From assembly GCA_009839745.1 (NCBI GenBank), contig VXPE01000006.1:1-51080 (forward strand): 51,080 nt of DNA. Direction: 5' to 3'. Below, in pieces: positions 50,374 through 51,080 of this stretch. The notes under the pieces were generated by a model. The model saw only the letters and a list, made by a program, of their open reading frames with translations, made no database searches and was not told the origin of the DNA. Within the stretch, counting starts at the first letter, position 1; the number at the start of each line of letters is the position of its first letter. Made by a program: the position numbers and the translations under genes. This DNA is from Candidatus Poribacteria bacterium (GTDB lineage: Bacteria; Poribacteria; WGA-4E; WGA-3G).

Positions 50374-50646
50374 TTAGTGACCAACGCACTGAGAGTGCTT
50401 TATGGTTACCACACACTGGCAGCCGGCAGACCATTCCTTTGTCTCTCCATGTAAACAGATTTCTCCGGGGCTGCAATCGCCATTGTCGTCACATTCCATA
50501 TGTGCCTGACCATCGGCGGGGAACATTGCTTGTGCTAACAACAAACTCCCACCTGCGATACCTACTGCGAGGGGTGCTTTGACCCCTACACGACCTTCTT
50601 CGGATGCGAGGAAGTCACGGAATTTATCGCGAAGGTTACTTTTCAT
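50374..50646 (-). CDS. Cys-rich peptide precursor 5 (RiPP-like)
   Basis: 90 residues, the longest of the five. The leader is MKSNLRDKFRDFLASEEGRV then GVKAPLAVGIAGGSLLLAQA, with an ADGQA processing-like site. The core begins HMECDDNGDCSPGEICLHGE and carries Cys at 52, 58, 64, 76, 78 and 87, six in all, enough for three disulfides. The C-x5-C-x5-C start equals that of peptide 1, and CxxxGDC recurs in peptide 3. AGAAAGGAG lies before the ATG and the 5' leader is nearly the same as that of peptide 1. It heads the run TolB 4, PqqD-GT, PqqD-pseudoGT, peptide 4. Confidence 0.8.
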   Translation of the reverse strand: MKSNLRDKFRDFLASEEGRVGVKAPLAVGIAGGSLLLAQAMFPADGQAHMECDDNGDCSPGEICLHGETKEWSAGCQCVVTIKHSQCVGH

Positions 50647-50780
50647 GTCGGTTTATCTCCTTTCTACCGGTGCTTCTGTTCCGGCAAGATTGATTTCCCA
50701 ACACTTATTGGGAGACCCATTTCCAAGACGAATGAATTCGCTACGGAAGTAAAGCCCTTCCCTTGGAAATGCTTGAAAAC
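50647..50780 (-). ncRNA. Conserved structured 5' leader of peptide 5
   Basis: On the coding strand CATTTCCAAG pairs perfectly with CTTGGAAATG. Inside are GGAAG/CTTCC and CGAAT-tc-ATTCG, giving a three-way junction. CCCAA-taagtg-TTGGG and GCCGG..GAAGCA..CCGGT follow, then AGAAAGGAG. The peptide 1 copy (38132-38265) keeps the outer stem as CCAGG/CCTGG and the inner one as GGAG/CTCC. Confidence 0.5.
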
Positions 50781-50858
50781 AAACATAACTTCAGCAGGTC
50801 TGAAATCTTTGAATAACATCTCTGTCAAAGTGCTTTCAAGGTGATTAAATATAGAACA

Positions 50859-51080
50859 CTATTCCTTTTTCACTTCCCCCCATGTTGTGGTTAGCAACGG
50901 CGGTTGTGGCGAAACAGGCAACGCATACGCCGGGTCAAACCAATCCCCCAGATAGTTCTGTCCAATATGTGTCAGTTGTTCTACCTGCTTATCGTCTACT
51001 CCAATTCTAAAAACTTGGCGGTCTTCGTGAATATAAAGCAGGGCATCCCCCTGTGGCGACCAAACCGGGTCGGCTGCCTG
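50859..51080 (-). CDS. Secreted TolB-like beta-propeller protein 5, partial (C-terminal end)
   Basis: 73 codons running off the right edge; the N-terminus lies outside the window. It reads DPVWSPQGDALLYIHEDRQV, then LTHIGQNYLGDWFDPAYALP, VSPQPPLLTTTWGEVKKE and a stop. This is the last blade and the shared tail of the family, closest to TolB-like proteins 2 and 3. The CACCTTGAAA block follows its stop, as after genes 2 and 3. The array therefore continues to the right. Confidence 0.85.
   Translation of the reverse strand, partial: QAADPVWSPQGDALLYIHEDRQVFRIGVDDKQVEQLTHIGQNYLGDWFDPAYALPVSPQPPLLTTTWGEVKKE

Noticed and set aside
45386-50646. Peptides as toxin-antitoxin toxins or bacteriocin immunity pairs
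   Set aside because: No antitoxin-like or immunity gene is recognisable; the TolB-like partner is conjecture only, so no such call is made.
50647-50780. Peptide leader as a cyclic di-GMP or cobalamin riboswitch
   Set aside because: A three-way junction is visible, but the conserved cores of those classes are not found. It is left as an unnamed structured leader.
1-51080. CRISPR arrays, tRNA or rRNA genes
   Set aside because: No regularly spaced direct repeats and no cloverleaf or rRNA signature were recognised on reading; a tRNAscan-SE, Infernal or CRISPR search would settle this.

Overview
The window looks like a chromosomal segment of a Candidatus Poribacteria-type (sponge-symbiont or marine) bacterium. 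This is inferred from gene content: LamG proteins, two phytanoyl-CoA dioxygenase (PhyH) genes, TolB-like and YCF48-like beta-propellers, an Uma2 nuclease, many short palindromic repeats, and UGA used as selenocysteine. No rRNA, tRNA, CRISPR array or complete insertion sequence was seen.

Left part (1-17 kb): a zinc-type dehydrogenase faces an EamA transporter. A cyclase fragment, a lipoprotein, an aldo/keto-reductase-like protein and a methyltransferase follow. Next comes a large DUF4011-type helicase-nuclease broken by a one-base frameshift, and behind it a small gene broken by TGA; together they look like a decaying defence locus. Then come a LamG protein, an Uma2 nuclease, gpmI, prs and a GT4 glycosyltransferase.

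Middle (17-36 kb): a PhyH gene, two tandem lipoprotein HMA-domain genes whose metal motif reads GMT-Sec-GAC, a short UvrC-like nuclease, and an operon of PhyH, a Sec-containing peroxiredoxin-like lipoprotein (Sec-G-D-C), a sugar isomerase and an SGNH hydrolase. Each Sec codon is followed by a short GG-loop hairpin resembling a bacterial SECIS. Beyond these lie a LamG-oxidoreductase pair, a YCF48-like propeller, TolC and HlyD genes without a visible pump, an L-arabinokinase-like GHMP kinase, a large membrane protein and a PorV/PorQ-type barrel.

Right part (36.8-51.1 kb, all minus strand): this is the most unusual region. Five paralogous small peptides share a near-identical leader in which the first core cysteine is always residue 52, followed by hypervariable Cys-rich cores. 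They are interleaved with five secreted TolB-like propellers. Two glycosyltransferase-fold proteins, each with an N-terminal PqqD-like (RRE) domain, sit inside the array; one keeps EX7E and the other has QX7Q. A membrane-anchored ECF sigma factor with an extracytoplasmic propeller lies in the middle. I read this as a candidate, apparently undescribed, secreted Cys-rich peptide (RiPP-like, possibly glycosylated) system. The TolB and LamG proteins across the whole window end in the same tail, roughly L-[AT]-T-[TI]-W-[GAS]-x-x-K, which is a candidate C-terminal sorting or processing signal.
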